Shown piece after piece: positions 34,101 to 45,600 of a stretch of 64,000 nucleotides of DNA. Position numbers and translations under genes: made by a program. The notes beneath the pieces are model-generated. The model ran no database searches, was not told where the DNA came from, and was given only the letters and a program-made list of their open reading frames with translations. Position 1 is the stretch's first letter, and every line of letters starts with the position of its first letter. Origin of the DNA: Parietaria judaica (Eukaryota > Streptophyta > Magnoliopsida > Rosales > Urticaceae); NCBI GenBank assembly GCA_954871525.1, contig OX940871.1, forward strand, positions 21,265,086 to 21,329,085. Reading direction: 5' to 3'.

Positions 34101-35025
34101 TGGCGTCAAACACGGTCCTGACAGCGAAGATTACTTGCAGCTCTGGAAGTCTTGGGAAAATTCTGATCGGAGTTTGACACACGACGAATGCTGCAAGTTC
34201 TGGGGCTTCATCTCCAAGCACTGGACCAAAAACACCGAGAAAACTCTCCCGGATCGGATCTCCAAAGTACCCGTGAAGTGTGGTTCAGAGATAAAGCTCG
34301 TGAACAAGGAAGATGCCTTCATTTCCGATGATCTTCTCTTGAAGGAGCTCTTTGAACAGTCCTGTTCTCGTGCCATTTTTGTATGGTACCCTCAGCCAAG
34401 CCTCCCTTCTTTGCCCCGGGCCAAGCTGCTCGAGATCTTCCAAAAACTCGGTGTTCGAACTATCTCTGAATCGGTTCAGAAGCAGGAGTTTACAACACCG
34501 GCTGTCAATGAACACGGTGAAGAGGAGGTTTTCGGTGATGGTTTGATCAAGAAAGGCTTGGTGAGGCTCGTGCTCGGGTTCCTCGCGGAGCCTGCGATGG
34601 GAATGGAAGCAAAAGAGAGGCACAAAGCGCTCGAGAGCCTTCTTAAGCTGAGTATTGTTCAGACGACTGAGCCAATCAATGTGGGGTACAGCCTCTCGCT
34701 GCCTTGTGGCGAGTGGCTGAGCGTTCGAGCGAGCCGGACGGTGCGATGGGACAGAGCGAGTGAGACGATCTTCACACACAAGACAGGCGGTTCTGAGGGC
34801 GCCAGGTGTCGAATTGAGCGTGCGACTTGCTTCTCTGAAGTGATTGCAGAGGGTGTTTTGTGGGAGAATGGCGATCGTGTCTTCGAGCTTTCCGAGCTGA
34901 TCAAGCTGGGATTTCTTCTCGGTTTCGACGAGGCTGCGATCGAGTTCGTGATGAAGTCGAAGAACCTGCAGGTTTTCGAAGAAGACGAGGCTTTCATGGC
35001 TTCTGCTTTTCCTGCCAGTGTATAA
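28156..35025 (+). CDS. NO VEIN-like protein (HSP90/histidine-kinase-fold ATPase), with one stop and one frameshift
   Basis: Exons are 28156-28320, 29374-29584 and 30252-35025, all at GT-AG borders that keep phase. The product of about 1700 residues matches plant NO VEIN-like proteins, which carry a GHKL ATPase domain as in HSP90 and sacsin. The N-box is ELIQNAEDNEYSE across exons 1-2, the G1 loop IFNNEKGF (DNGxGF in most relatives), and the G2 motif GEKGIGFKSVF spans exons 2-3. From about 32277 at least five diverged repeats of about 115 residues follow, each with WLRT...P..C.LF...W and IPF.D..FYG..I..ELK.IGV.V. NO VEIN is needed for vascular development and auxin patterning in Arabidopsis; this relative's role is unknown. 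Two lesions, at 31550 and 33842, interrupt an otherwise conserved frame, so it is a young pseudogene or has assembly errors. Confidence 0.85.
28500..28665 (+). mobile_element. tRNA-derived SINE-like insertion in intron 1
   Basis: It contains a pol III box B-like AGTTCGATTCT (28535-28545), preceded at a suitable distance by a degenerate box A, then a GC-rich body and a T-rich tail (ATTTTTTTATTTATTT). A complete tRNA cloverleaf does not form. Borders are approximate. Confidence 0.45.
28722..28823. repeat. Inverted repeat of about 100 bp in intron 1
   Basis: GGACTACAG...GGTCAAGGGGGCCGCACGG pairs with CCATACGG-type sequence and GGCCACCTTGACC...CTGTAGTTCC. It could form a long hairpin in the pre-mRNA and looks like a small MITE. 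Confidence 0.6.
31550..31552 (+). other. In-frame TAA inside exon 3 of the NO VEIN-like gene
   Basis: The frame on both sides is the same, so one stop breaks it. Between about 31546 and 31565 the -1 frame reads EWLTEIK, continuous in sense with the flanking CSMS and GDPLVYLS. This suggests two compensating small indels rather than one point mutation. Confidence 0.8.
33842..33844 (+). other. Frameshift in exon 3 of the NO VEIN-like gene
   Basis: The frame ends ...NAEKGGP-stop while the adjacent frame continues immediately as LIACQLESDVDFLTIQRLYY for 394 codons to 35025. Loss of one base near 33838-33841 explains it. Confidence 0.8.
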
Positions 35026-35110
35026 GCGTGTTTTTTTCGCTTTCATCTTATTATTTAACCATGTGTTGGACAAGTCCTGATTATTATGTTTAAATGTGTT
35101 AGGTATTTCC

Positions 35111-35191
35111 GTGCTGATGAAGTCGAAGAATCGGCCGGTTTCCGAGGAGGACGAGGCGTTCCCGGCTTCTGCATTTCGTAATTCTAGCTAG
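35111..35191 (+). pseudogene. Duplicated C-terminal coding end of the NO VEIN-like gene
   Basis: The sequence codes for VLMKSKNRPVSEEDEAFPAS and ends AFRNSS-stop, closely matching the gene's own end VMKSKNLQVFEEDEAFMASA...PASV-stop. It begins 85 bases after the gene's stop. Several differences are synonymous (GAA/GAG, GCT/GCG). It is preceded by GTGTTAG (AG at 35101-35102), so it may be a tandem-duplication relic or an alternative last exon. Confidence 0.7.
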
Positions 35192-35964
35192 AAATGATTA
35201 AAGCATTTGGTTACTTTGGGTATAATTCTACCTTGTAGTTGTTTTCTTTTTTCTGGTTTATGGGGTTGAATTTATGCAATGAGTACAGTTATATATAGTT
35301 ATGCAACTTTTTTATGGGGTTTAAATATTTTTACATGCAGTGGTGGTATAAAATAGTAAGATCTATTAGCGCGTTATTAGCTCCTCCGTTCCAAAAATAG
35401 CTAAAATGGCCGGTGTCGGTTTATTATTACTATTTGAGTTATCGGTGTTATTGCCTCTTCTTAAATGATGGACGTGCGGATTTGGCGAAATGGCCCATCC
35501 TTATTATTTTTGTGTGGATTCGGCTCCCTCTTGTCTAGAGATAGCGGAAATCACCTTCCATTTTCGTTTGAGTTTGACTCTTTGACCGTCACTTAAGAAA
35601 AAACTTAACGGTATTTCTAATTTGTAAAGAAATAAAAAAAAAAAGTCAATGATATTTTTTTACTTAATCAAATCATAGATTCAAAATGTTTCTATATATT
35701 TTTAATCAGATAATTATCATTATTGAATTTCTGTTAAAATTATATAGAATAAGGCAAATCCACACCAAAAATATTATGAAGTGTCATTTCCACTATTTTG
35801 AATTTGATCTGCAAATTATCCTTTGTTAAGTATGAAGATAATCTGTCCGACAATAGAAGATAAGCAAAGACACAAGAAGAAGATAACCCCCGAAAAAAGC
35901 TACGAGTCAAAACCGACGAAAAGCTAAAATTCGAGGCCTAGCCAGTAAATACGGGAGAATCGAA
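35192..35964. other. Intergenic, between convergent genes
   Basis: AT-rich sequence, presumably holding the 3' ends of the NO VEIN-like gene and of the acidic-protein gene. No other feature was recognised. Confidence 0.6.
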
Positions 35965-36482
35965 TCAAGGCGAAATCTTCTTGTTGAGAAGCGAGGCTCT
36001 CTCGGAGCTTGGGTGATAGCAGGAAGAGACGTGCAACAAATGCTTCATAGCCACCGGTCCTCTGCAAATTGCCCTCGTGATTCTCGTTCTGCTCTTCACT
36101 CTCTTCCCTGCACTCTTCATCTCGTGATCCTGCAAAAAAGAATAACCGGATGAGAAAACCGTTTAGATTTACACGGGCACGGACGAACGTAGAGCCGCCC
36201 CAACTTTTTATGGGCACGTTACGACGATTTTATATTCGGTTTTAAGTGCATTGTGACGAAAAGCATTAGTTGAGCGCATTATGACGGTTTATATTAGGTT
36301 TTTTTTCGAAAACTTAAGTTTAGCGCTAAAATAATGTGTTACACCCAAACATCCTGTCAATGCATGCATATTTTACGCGATAAAATATACTTGACACCGG
36401 GTCTCGTCTCCCGCCATTACAGATGAATTTTAAGTGGTGAAAAATATACCATATGCCCACGTCAATACACGTATAGTTTAAG

Positions 36483-36531
<49 letters not shown>

Positions 36532-37830
36532 AAGAACATATTAGTTTATATTATTAAAAAAGCATCGAAAGTACGGTAGTGAAAAAATCGGTCAATTAAA
36601 GTTTTCGGTTTTAAATTTGGTTTAAGGCTCTTTTTCATGTTCCTAATCCTTCTCTCATTAGATCCCGGTTCCGCCACTGTACATGGAAATAAAAGGGCTA
36701 CCTCATGCTGTTCGTGATCTTCCGTTACAGCGCTTTCACTCTCGGTGCTGCTTGCTGTGCTCCATTTCTTCTGCCTCTCATCCATGTCTTCTTCTTCCTC
36801 TTTATGCACCAATTCTTCTTCTTCCTCTTTGTTTTCTTCATTAATGCCGGGATGATCAACTTCTATACACATAATTCAATTATATCATATAGTAATATCG
36901 AACTGTTTAAAATCTAGGCGAGGGCTGAAATCAGAACTGGGAACCAAGATTTTTTTACGTCATCTTCCGGTTTCCAGGAATTTTGGAAACTTCTCCTGGT
37001 TTTATGAGGAACTTAAAAACAGCTGTTTAAAACCGGGAAATTCCAATTAAAGGTGTATACCATATTTAAACTGAAAAAATACAGGTTACTAATGAGGATT
37101 TTATTTTTTATTAATTTTTTTAGTACTAGTGAAAAAAATTATATTTAAATACAAAAAACCTATCAATACTGCGGAATCAGTGAAATAAAATACCGCTTTT
37201 AGAACCTGTACCGGTAAGCGATAACAAAAATTCGACCCCGCCCCCGAATAATATACATTAAAAAAACTCACCTTGATCTTCAAGTTTCTTCTTCTCTATC
37301 AAGGATTCAATGTAATACACCCTGAAACTCGGCGACCCAGGACATATATTTCTCTTATCCTCATCGTCATCGGAATCTTCGTCTTCATCTTCATCTTCAT
37401 CGACGTTCTCTTCGACTTCCACTCTTTCGGCCACGTTAATAATCTCCTCGAACACCCCATTATCGCGCAATATCTCACCCTCGTCTTTCTCATGTCTCTC
37501 TTCTACGCTTTCCGGTTTCTCAGCCTCGTCCGAGACATTATTGTCCGGCTGCGTCTTCTCCGGCGGTGACCCCGAAGAGGACACGCTGTTGTGATCGTTA
37601 TCGCGCGAGGAAGACTCGTTCTCTCCCACGGATTGGTTCGAGAAAGCCTCGCTCTCCTCCCGCGTGGCGCCTTCCCTCAAGAGCTCCTTCTTCGACAGCG
37701 TGGCTCCCGGCGCAGTCGGATGGCCTCTGCGCCGGCGGATCTCCTCGACTTTGCGCCAAAGCAAGGGACGCAGCTTCGGAGGTATCGCGAGTACGTCGGT
37801 ATGGACCAGCCTCGAGTTTTGACACCCCAT
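35965..37830 (-). CDS. Small acidic protein with N-terminal MGCxxS motif, function unknown
   Basis: Exons are 37830-37272, 36862-36702 and 36129-35965 at GT-AG borders, giving about 294 residues. I start at the second Met (37830) because MGCQNS is a good N-myristoylation signal (Gly2, Ser6) with Cys3 as a likely palmitoylation site. The conserved-looking N-terminus (VLAIPPKLRPLLWRKVEEI) is followed by a long Glu/Asp/Ser-rich region including a DEDEDEDEDSDDDED run. The last exon, read in the phase set by exon 2, gives a basic C-terminus with GPVAMKHLLHVSSCYHPSSE and NKKISP-stop. Membrane attachment of a largely disordered protein is inferred. I do not recognise the family. The gene converges on the NO VEIN-like gene. 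Confidence 0.7.
36486..36538. repeat. (AT)n microsatellite
   Basis: About 26 dinucleotide units, in intron 2 of the acidic-protein gene. Confidence 0.95.
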
Positions 37831-37931
37831 TTGAACAATGTTCAAGAACTATTTGTTATGAATGAAAAAAAGATGTATATATATGTGTACGTATATATGT
37901 TATATATATAATTTGTTGTGTTGTTTGAGTT

Positions 37932-38006
37932 GAAAATCTCAGGGGTTAATTCTTTTGATCACAGCGTTGCATGCTTTGGCAAAAGAATCACCCCCTGAAG
38001 ATTTTC
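37932..38006. other. Short hairpin resembling a microRNA precursor
   Basis: The arms GAAAATCTCAGGGGTTAATT (37932 on) and the reverse complement of the right arm, GAAAATCTTCAGGGGGTGAT, pair over about 27 bp with one bulge and a few mismatches around a loop of about 18 bases. It lies about 100 bp upstream of the acidic-protein gene. I cannot match either arm to a known miRNA family, so it may equally be a tiny MITE. Strand is undecided. Confidence 0.4.
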
Positions 38007-39313
38007 AGCGAGTTGAGATTGTATTTCTTGTTTATGAGATCTTTAATATTAGGTTATTTGGTAACAAACCGATTGACTATTTTTTGCTCTCTTGATTTTT
38101 TTGTGCTAAATTTAAACTTATTGGCCATTTTTTGAGGTGATATTGAAGGAGTCAACACAGCCTTTGACAGATTTTTGTCTATTTATATTTGGTGACTAGG
38201 AGGATAACGCCGATGCCTAAAACACCCCCCTGAATAATTTGATAATTTAATGCACCTCCTTGTGATGTACTATTTTTTTTTCTTCTAAATAGTTGTATTT
38301 TATAGATATATATAATAAAAAAAACCTACAGTTATTGATAATATATGTAAAATTCTGCTTGCATAATATGCCATGGTGTAAATATGGTTTTTGAGAGTGT
38401 TAGGAAGGAAATATGTCTCATTGCATATATAATAATAGGAGTTTGTGCATGTATTTTATATCCTTTACTTCCTTTTAATGTGCAACTATTTTAAATATAT
38501 ATATTGAACATGTATTCTGTTAAGGGTCTAAGGGTCCTAATAGTAATTTACATGTCTTTGGAGAAAAATGGTTGCTTCGACACTAAGTACAAATATATGT
38601 TGTAAAGTCAGTTTACGTATTTTATGCGGATTAATAAAAAAAAATACCAAACACAACGTGAAAGCAATAATGAGACATCCGAAATTGTAGTCACAAGTCA
38701 CAACTATGACTCACAAAATAGCCAATTACAAAAAAGGAGAACTTGATTTTTCATATGTAATAGGATTTTTTGTTTTTACCGGGGTGGTATTATTGGTCAA
38801 TGTTACAATGTACTCTCGCATTACTAAATATATACCGTGTTAGAGGTGTGACTATTGACCAAGTTTTACATATGTAAAAGGGGCAAGTAATTGCTTCCCA
38901 TGAGGTTTGAACCCGTGACCTTTTGTAAAGGTATATAGTGAAGTTACCAATAGACTAAGTAATAACCCGTGACCTGTCGGGTTCGACTATGTATAATAGG
39001 ATTTGAATGGGAAAAATGAGTGATACAAATATATTTTCCGAGAGTAGTTATTTGGATGGGGAAGAATATTCATGTTCAACCAACAACATAACATGTGCTA
39101 CATGTCCAACTTTTGTTTAAGATAACATGCAGAAACGTACATATATTATGTGACAAAGGAAAAGAAGGTGGAGAGTGTTATTCATGCTTAGAATTCCATT
39201 AAGCATATATGATACACGTTTTTAAGCTCTAAGGTTGTTGAAGTTCATTGCGAATTATAATCGAGCGCTATGAATATGGAGCTGCCTATAAATAATTCAT
39301 AAAAGAAATTAGC
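38007..39313. other. AT-rich intergenic region with a SINE
   Basis: No ORF or gene was recognised apart from the SINE listed separately. Confidence 0.55.
38760..38975 (-). mobile_element. tRNA-derived SINE
   Basis: On the minus strand a box A-like TTAGTCTATTGGTAA (38944-38958) is followed 30 bases later by box B GGGTTCAAACC (38904-38914), the spacing of a pol III promoter. A CATGGGAAGCAATTACTTGC body follows. Borders are approximate. Confidence 0.6.
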
Positions 39314-39321
39314 ATAAAAAG

Positions 39322-40015
39322 TAGGGGTGTAAATAATACCCGGAAAGCGGGTAATTATCCGGAACCGGATTGGTATCCGGTTTTAATAACCGGAATCAAA
39401 ACCGGAACCGAATTCCGGTTCCGGGTACCGGGCAGTAAAATTAAAAAAACCGGGTACCCGGTACCCGGTTTATTACCCTGTTTTAATTTTGTCTTTTATT
39501 TTTATGGTAATTTAATTTTTAGAGTTACTGCTCTACACTAGGGCTCGACTTCATTTATCCAGCCTCTCTCCCGTCTCGCCGACTTCATCAAAATCCTGCC
39601 TCCCTCCGATGCCGGAGAATATGTTTCTTTTTTTCTTTTTTCGTGGGACTATGTTATACTTGATGCGGACTATTTTTTATGCATTTTGGGCTGTTTTTTC
39701 TTTTAGGCTTGATGTGCGAGATTATTTTTTTATGCAGTTTTTTTTAAGATGAATGTATGTTTTTATTTTTAAATAATATATATATATATTAAAAAAATAG
39801 GGTACAGGGTAAAACCGGGTACCCGGATCCGGTTCTCAAAACCGGGTACCGGGTACCGGTACCGGGTATCAAAATACAAATACCCGGAAACAGGGTACCC
39901 GGATTTCAGGGTACCGGTTCCGGGTACAAGTTTTCAGATACCCGGATTCCGGTACCGGGTACCAGGTACCAGGTATTTCGAAAAAAACAGGGTACCCTAC
40001 CCGGTTGCACCCCTA
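39322..40015. mobile_element. Non-autonomous hAT element, 694 bp
   Basis: The termini TAGGGGTG...CACCCCTA are inverted and flanked by a perfect 8-bp duplication ATAAAAAG (39314-39321, 40016-40023). Both subterminal regions consist of GGTACCGGGTACC-type palindromic repeats, dozens in all, probably transposase-binding sites. The centre (about 39530-39630) is C/T-rich leader-like sequence, perhaps captured from a gene. There is no transposase. Confidence 0.85.
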
Positions 40016-40023
40016 ATAAAAAG

Positions 40024-41212
40024 GGATATTTGCGGCATAAGTTCCTAATACTATGCCAAAGTGTATGTATGGCATATATGTTCTGATCAATCTTTTTTTT
40101 AATGGTAATAACATTTAAAGGCACAAAACTATAATATATCAAAGTCCAATTTTATATGTTTCGAGTAAAAATCTATAATAGATACTCGTACGCCTCAAAT
40201 TTAATAAAAAATATAAACAAATGACGGAGTTTAATCGATTAATGAGACACTAACGGTTTGAACCTTTGTGTAACAGATTCTAAAGACACAGACGATTGGA
40301 ACCTCAACATTATTTTGTAGCATTTGAATACTATTGCTGCCAAAAAAAATTAAAAATATGCAACAAGTTATTATAAGATTGACTACTTATACAGCAAAGT
40401 ACTTCATGTAAATTAAGAATGATTTGACTTTAGCAAATGGTGTTACGTATTTTATGGTACCTTATTCAATCCAACTTTTTTTGTGTTTTTCTGGTGTTCA
40501 CTTTAGAAAAAGCTATAAAATAAAAAGGAAAAACTCGCGCATAGATATTACCAATATTATATATATGTGCTCTGTGATTTCTCTCTTTAATTCCATATAT
40601 TATAAAAAAAAATCGTCCTCCAATGTTACTCACGCCACCGTTAAAAATTTTATCCACATTTCCGGAGTAAATTAGCCATATAAAAGTTGGACGATCAAAG
40701 ATAATATTGGATATGTACTTAAAAGGGAGAAAAACTACTTTTTAATTCAACACCGAAAACGGCATAATCCATGGTTTGAAATTTTAAAGAAAGTGATATG
40801 AGGAGACAAAACAAGAGAATTGGAACTTTATTCGGGTAAAAATAGCATTGGAATACAAAATCAAAACTTTGACGTGGCGTGAGTAACATTGGAGGACGAT
40901 TTTTTTTTTCGGAGGTACCAATAGGGACACAAAACTAAAGAATTAGAACTTTGTCCGGGCAATAAAAAGAATTGGTATTTATTGGTCCACTTTTTGAAAG
41001 TATTAATACTTTTGCCGGGATTAACCCTTACATATATAACCAACATCATTTCCACTGAAATACAGTTGCCTAAAATTGATGAGTTATTGATTGGTGGTAA
41101 ATGTTATATATATATATATATATATATATTTGGAGTTTTGGTATTTTTAGTAAGAATTTGCAATTAGGCATAGAGAAAATGTTATTAATATCTTGTCTTA
41201 AACAACACAGTC
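40024..41212. other. Repeat-rich AT sequence downstream of the NAC gene
   Basis: It contains the 34-bp inverted repeat listed separately and two direct copies of an AATTRGAACTTTRTYCGGG phrase (near 40820 and 40940). Its ends (GGGATATTTGCGGCATAAGT at about 40023 and, inverted, AAGGGTTAATCCCGGCAAAA at about 41028) loosely resemble each other and may bound a fold-back element. No gene was seen. Confidence 0.4.
40604..40909. repeat. Inverted repeat with 34-bp arms
   Basis: A(n)TCGTCCTCCAATGTTACTCACGCCA at 40604-40637 and its exact complement at 40875-40909 surround 237 bp. Confidence 0.8.
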
Positions 41213-42537
41213 TCAAAAATTGCCATAGCCATTGCTTTCTCCATGGCAAGCGTAGCTCGAAGAGACCTCAGCAGCCGAGCTCGAGCTCGAAGAAGACGAG
41301 AAAGAAGACGAAGAAAGCGCAGGACCCGTGTTGATCTCACGCCCCATAACAAGGTCAAACATTCTAGGTTGATAGTTTGAGCCAAATCTTCCACCATTTT
41401 GACCCTCCAAATTATGCTCAATAGGGTTTTGATCATCAATGTTATTGGCATTATCAATCTTGTTACCGCTTCTTTCCTTCAAAAATATCCGGCAGAGAAC
41501 CCAACAATCAGTTTGGATTTGTGAAACCTACATCAAATTCAAACAACAAACAAAAATAAAGATCAGAAGGAGTTAAGAGTAATGTATTTATATAAGCAAT
41601 GTCTATGAACATAATCACATAAAATAACACTATACAATATACGGACTATGTATACATGACGGTTCTCAAATCCCATGGTTCAAATTAAGTGAAAACTCGG
41701 AAGCTTGCACGACGGTTAACCAAAAACCACCGCGGAAAGTAGAAAAACCCATCCGTAACAGCGATCTTTACGCTTGTCCTTGGTGAAGTGCGCTCAATAT
41801 ATTTTATGGAGTGCTCGCACATCGCGCTTTATTCTAACATAATTTAACTTGTATCTTTGATTTACCGTGTTCAGATTCTCCTAATTAACATTTATTTTCC
41901 TCAAAATTTCTCATCTAATAATAATAATAATAATGTAAGTAACAATGATAGGGAAAACTTAGTCACCTCTTGATGAGATGAGATAGAATTAGAAGCATCA
42001 TCCACATTGACGTGAAGACTATACTCATGCATGAACCAATCGGTCCTCGTCCCTTGAGGAGGCTTTCCTCTGTAAAACACAAGTGTCTTCCTCGTCCCAA
42101 CGACATGTTTCATTGCCGGAGACACAATCTTCTTATCCGTCCCCGTCGCTTTCCAGTAACCCGAACCCGTCTTCCTGTTTGCCCTACCCGATCCGTTCCG
42201 GTATTTAGCCTCCTTGTTGCTGAAGAAATACTTGTCTTGCTCCAAATCACCTATCAAAACACACTCTCCGAGATATCAGTACATTCTCGCATCCGTGATC
42301 ACGATTCGATGATACAAGCTCAAATACTCAATTATTACCCGAAGGAGGCAAATCCCAAGGGTCGTATTTGCTGATGTTGAACTCGGGAATGATGTCGGAA
42401 GAAGATGGCAAAGGACATGAAAAGATTTTGCGTCTTAGGTATTGGAAAACGAGCTCTTCATCAGTTGGTTGAAAACGAAAACCAGGAGGCAGTTTGATCA
42501 CTCCATTGTTGTTCCTCAAGAAGTTGAACTTGTTCAT
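41213..42537 (-). CDS. NAC-domain transcription factor (VNI2/NAC083-like)
   Basis: Exons are 42537-42339, 42250-41967 and 41527-41213 (GT-AG, phase kept), giving 265 residues. The NAM DNA-binding domain spans residues about 14-170 with all subdomains: [81 protein letters not shown] and WVLCRIFLK. It folds as a twisted beta-sheet dimer that binds CGT[A/G]-type sites. The C-terminal regulatory tail (about 95 residues) is Asn-rich, then Ser-rich (a run of ten or more Ser). The N-terminal subdomains resemble NAC083/VNI2, a regulator of xylem vessel formation and leaf ageing in Arabidopsis; the exact orthology is inferred from memory of that subgroup. Confidence 0.92.
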
Positions 42538-42641
42538 ATTGAAAATAACACAAAAATATTATGTTTGAACACGTTATATATGTATATATATTTTGTATAT
42601 GTTGTTAATATGTTGGAAGATCATGGTAATGGGTTGTTGGG

Positions 42642-42649
42642 TATTTATA
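42642..42649 (-). promoter_or_regulatory. TATA box of the NAC gene
   Basis: TATTTATA reads TATAAATA on the minus strand, 105 bases upstream of the ATG at 42537. Confidence 0.6.
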
Positions 42650-42699
42650 GTATCATGATTCTTATATCTAGGAGCTTGCTTCAGCCGATAGCAGTATCT

Positions 42700-45600
42700 T
42701 TGTGACATGGAAAGAGTTTTAGGTTATTTTAATGATTATGAAATTGAAAGGAAAAAAAAAAAAAAACTTACGTCAGCTTATTGGGGTCTAGGATCTTGAG
42801 AAGTGGGATTATTGATATTAAAAATATTGAAAAAAATTCTTTTACTTTTAAGACAACAGACATAAAAATAATTAATTTGAGGTGAGACACGAAATACAAT
42901 ACACAATACCTACGGTAAGATACGAAGTAAAATAAATCTTGATCATCCTTAGACGAGTCTCATTGATAATTTGACATAACAGGTAATGCGAGATGAATAT
43001 CACGAGCGCCGTGTATAGACACAATTAGAAGAAGTTATTCATTTACTTGTATATTTTATGTTAAAATTATAATGTAATTAGTTCAAATTAAATGAGTTTA
43101 TATGGGTCCGACCACAAACACAATTTATAAATGGGACAAAATTAACAAGTGAAATATGATATATGACACAACATAAGAGAAGACATATACCATTTATAAC
43201 ATTTTCTATAAATTGTAAAAGATTTATATATAGATCGTATATGTATAATGAATGCTCTCGTGTTTTCTTTTTAAAAAATTTAACGGGCCATAATTTTGGG
43301 CTTGAGTTTCCCCGACTATTTTACTTTATTTTCGCTGGTTAAAGAGATTAAAGTTTATTGGAATCAAAACACATAAGTGTTTCCTTATTCCGTGTTTTTT
43401 AAAGAAGGCCAATTAGCTACCTTAAAATCTAGTATTTGCGTACGAATCAATAGATAAACTCAAGAAAGAATCCACAATTACATTCGTGCACGAAGATACA
43501 ATCAAGATCTCGTCTCTCCATGATTCCGCTACATCATAAACTCTCATGTCTTATCACATAATTAAAATACAATTTAATTTGTTCTTATTAATTAAATTAT
43601 ATAACTAATATTACAAGTTGGCAGTCCATTTGGCAGTTTAACGATGCCACATCACCAGAATTTAACATCCCTAACGGAAGGACCAACGAATTTTACATTT
43701 AACAAAAGTTATGTATTTTTGCCCACATTTTGAAAGGTTGAGGACCTAAAACCCCTCTTGACCAAAGGTTATACATTATTGCCGCTATTAACCCTTATAA
43801 TTTTAATCTTTTGTGCCGCTCAAAAGACTATAAATATTTTTCAATGAAACAATACTTTAATTTAAAAACATGAGAAAAGAAAACAACACTTTCTTTATTC
43901 TTTTGACACCATTATTCATGTTAATGACTCAGATTATAACTTTTCTAAAGTAGCTATACAATGAAATGACCCTATACACGATTGTTTCCTCCGACAGATC
44001 AAAATAGATAAAATTATTAAATAACTAAAGCTAATAATAACCTTAATCGTTGATGTGCTTTAATTAATTAATCAATTATAATTAATTAATAAGCATAGAT
44101 TTTTCTGTCTTGGGAAATTGCTTTTGGCTTTGCTCAGTGGCTTATATAGTTTTTAGGTACTAGTATTACTTTCTTTGAATATATATGAATGTATGACTCG
44201 GAAAGTTCTATAGCCGCACTAGAAAATATATATTATACTTTTAATTATTTCTAATGAGAGAGAACAAATAAAGAGAAAAATAAATCATACTTTTATTTAT
44301 TTCTAATGAGAAAAAACAAGAAAAGCAAACCCTTCCACAGTCAACAAATCGGATCGGTACTTTTCTTCATAGCTAAGATGTAACTTTTAATTTATTGTTC
44401 TCCCTTCTTCTTGCCCTTTTATATACATTTTTTTTCTTCTAAATTTAATAAATATTTTTCATAAATGTAGGGCAATAAAGTTCATCTCCCACTAGGAGAA
44501 AGTAGCCCATTTTTTCAAGTCTTTGCACCAGCAAGACATTGCTTCAAACCACAGTAACTCAATACTAAAAATATACTTATAATATGGGGCTCTATAATTA
44601 TATTACATATGTAACTTCAAGTGTCTGATTATATAACATATACTCACATTTCTTTTTAAATCGGTGAATTTAAGGTTCATATCATAATTGCTATATACAG
44701 TAGCCTGAACTAGAAATTACATATCGAGAGATTAGACATAATTTTTTTTAGAAGTTTTACGTGAAAGGGTTATATTTAAATATTAGTAAAAGAGGAAGTT
44801 AACTAATTTTTTTTAAAAGTTACACTAAAAATTTAAAAATACAATATTATCATATAAAAAAAATGGAGCAGAGTGTGTTAGAAATAAGCTAATTTGGCAA
44901 GAATGTTCCCTCAAACCCTATAACGAAGAAAATCTTAGTAATAGGCTAATGTACCTAATGTTTATTTTCGACGGCTAATGTACCCAAACTTTATTCCGTT
45001 GATTTTTTTGTGTTTCCGTCACTTGACCGTCAGCGAGGGATTCCTCCTTTATATGTACACTTTTTTTTGTGTCATAACTCATTCATTTTTTGTCCAAATT
45101 TCATGAATAACTATTGTTGCAAAGCTAAGAGATAGATCTGCAACTTTGGCTTTTTAAGTTTAAAAAAAGTTTTAAAAATACTAAATTTCAATTACAACGT
45201 AAAATTGGACATTAGTTTATGCAAAATATTTGTTTCGAGCAAATTTTAATATATTTCATGACCTTTTATGATGAAACGTAAAGCTATAAATTTGTAGATA
45301 AATCTTTTATCTTTCAACGGTAGTTTATTTATAAATTTTGGATAAAAAAAATGAGTGAGTTATGCCAAAAATATGGAAGATGTGATGTGAAATTGTTTTT
45401 TGTATTTTTAACATAACTTAATTACTCATTTTTTGTCCAAAATTTATAAATAAAGTACACTTGGAAAAATAAAAGATTTATCTATAACTTTTTACTTTTA
45501 AGTTTTTATGAAGAAAAAAAAGTGAATAAGTATATTAAAATTTGCTTGAAACAAATATTTTGCATTACACTAATGTCCAATTTTACGTTGTAATTGAAAT

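Noticed and set aside
35924..36217. Longer frame for the last exon of the acidic-protein gene (GSRDEECREESEEQ...)
   Set aside because: The CAG acceptor and the upstream phase select the other frame, which ends in a sensible basic C-terminus at 35965.
37566..37911. Plus-strand ORFs across exon 1 of the acidic-protein gene
   Set aside because: They are shadows of the minus-strand coding exon, which has matching splice sites and a good start.
37932..38006. Naming the hairpin as a specific known miRNA
   Set aside because: Neither arm matches a family I can recall with confidence, so no name is given.
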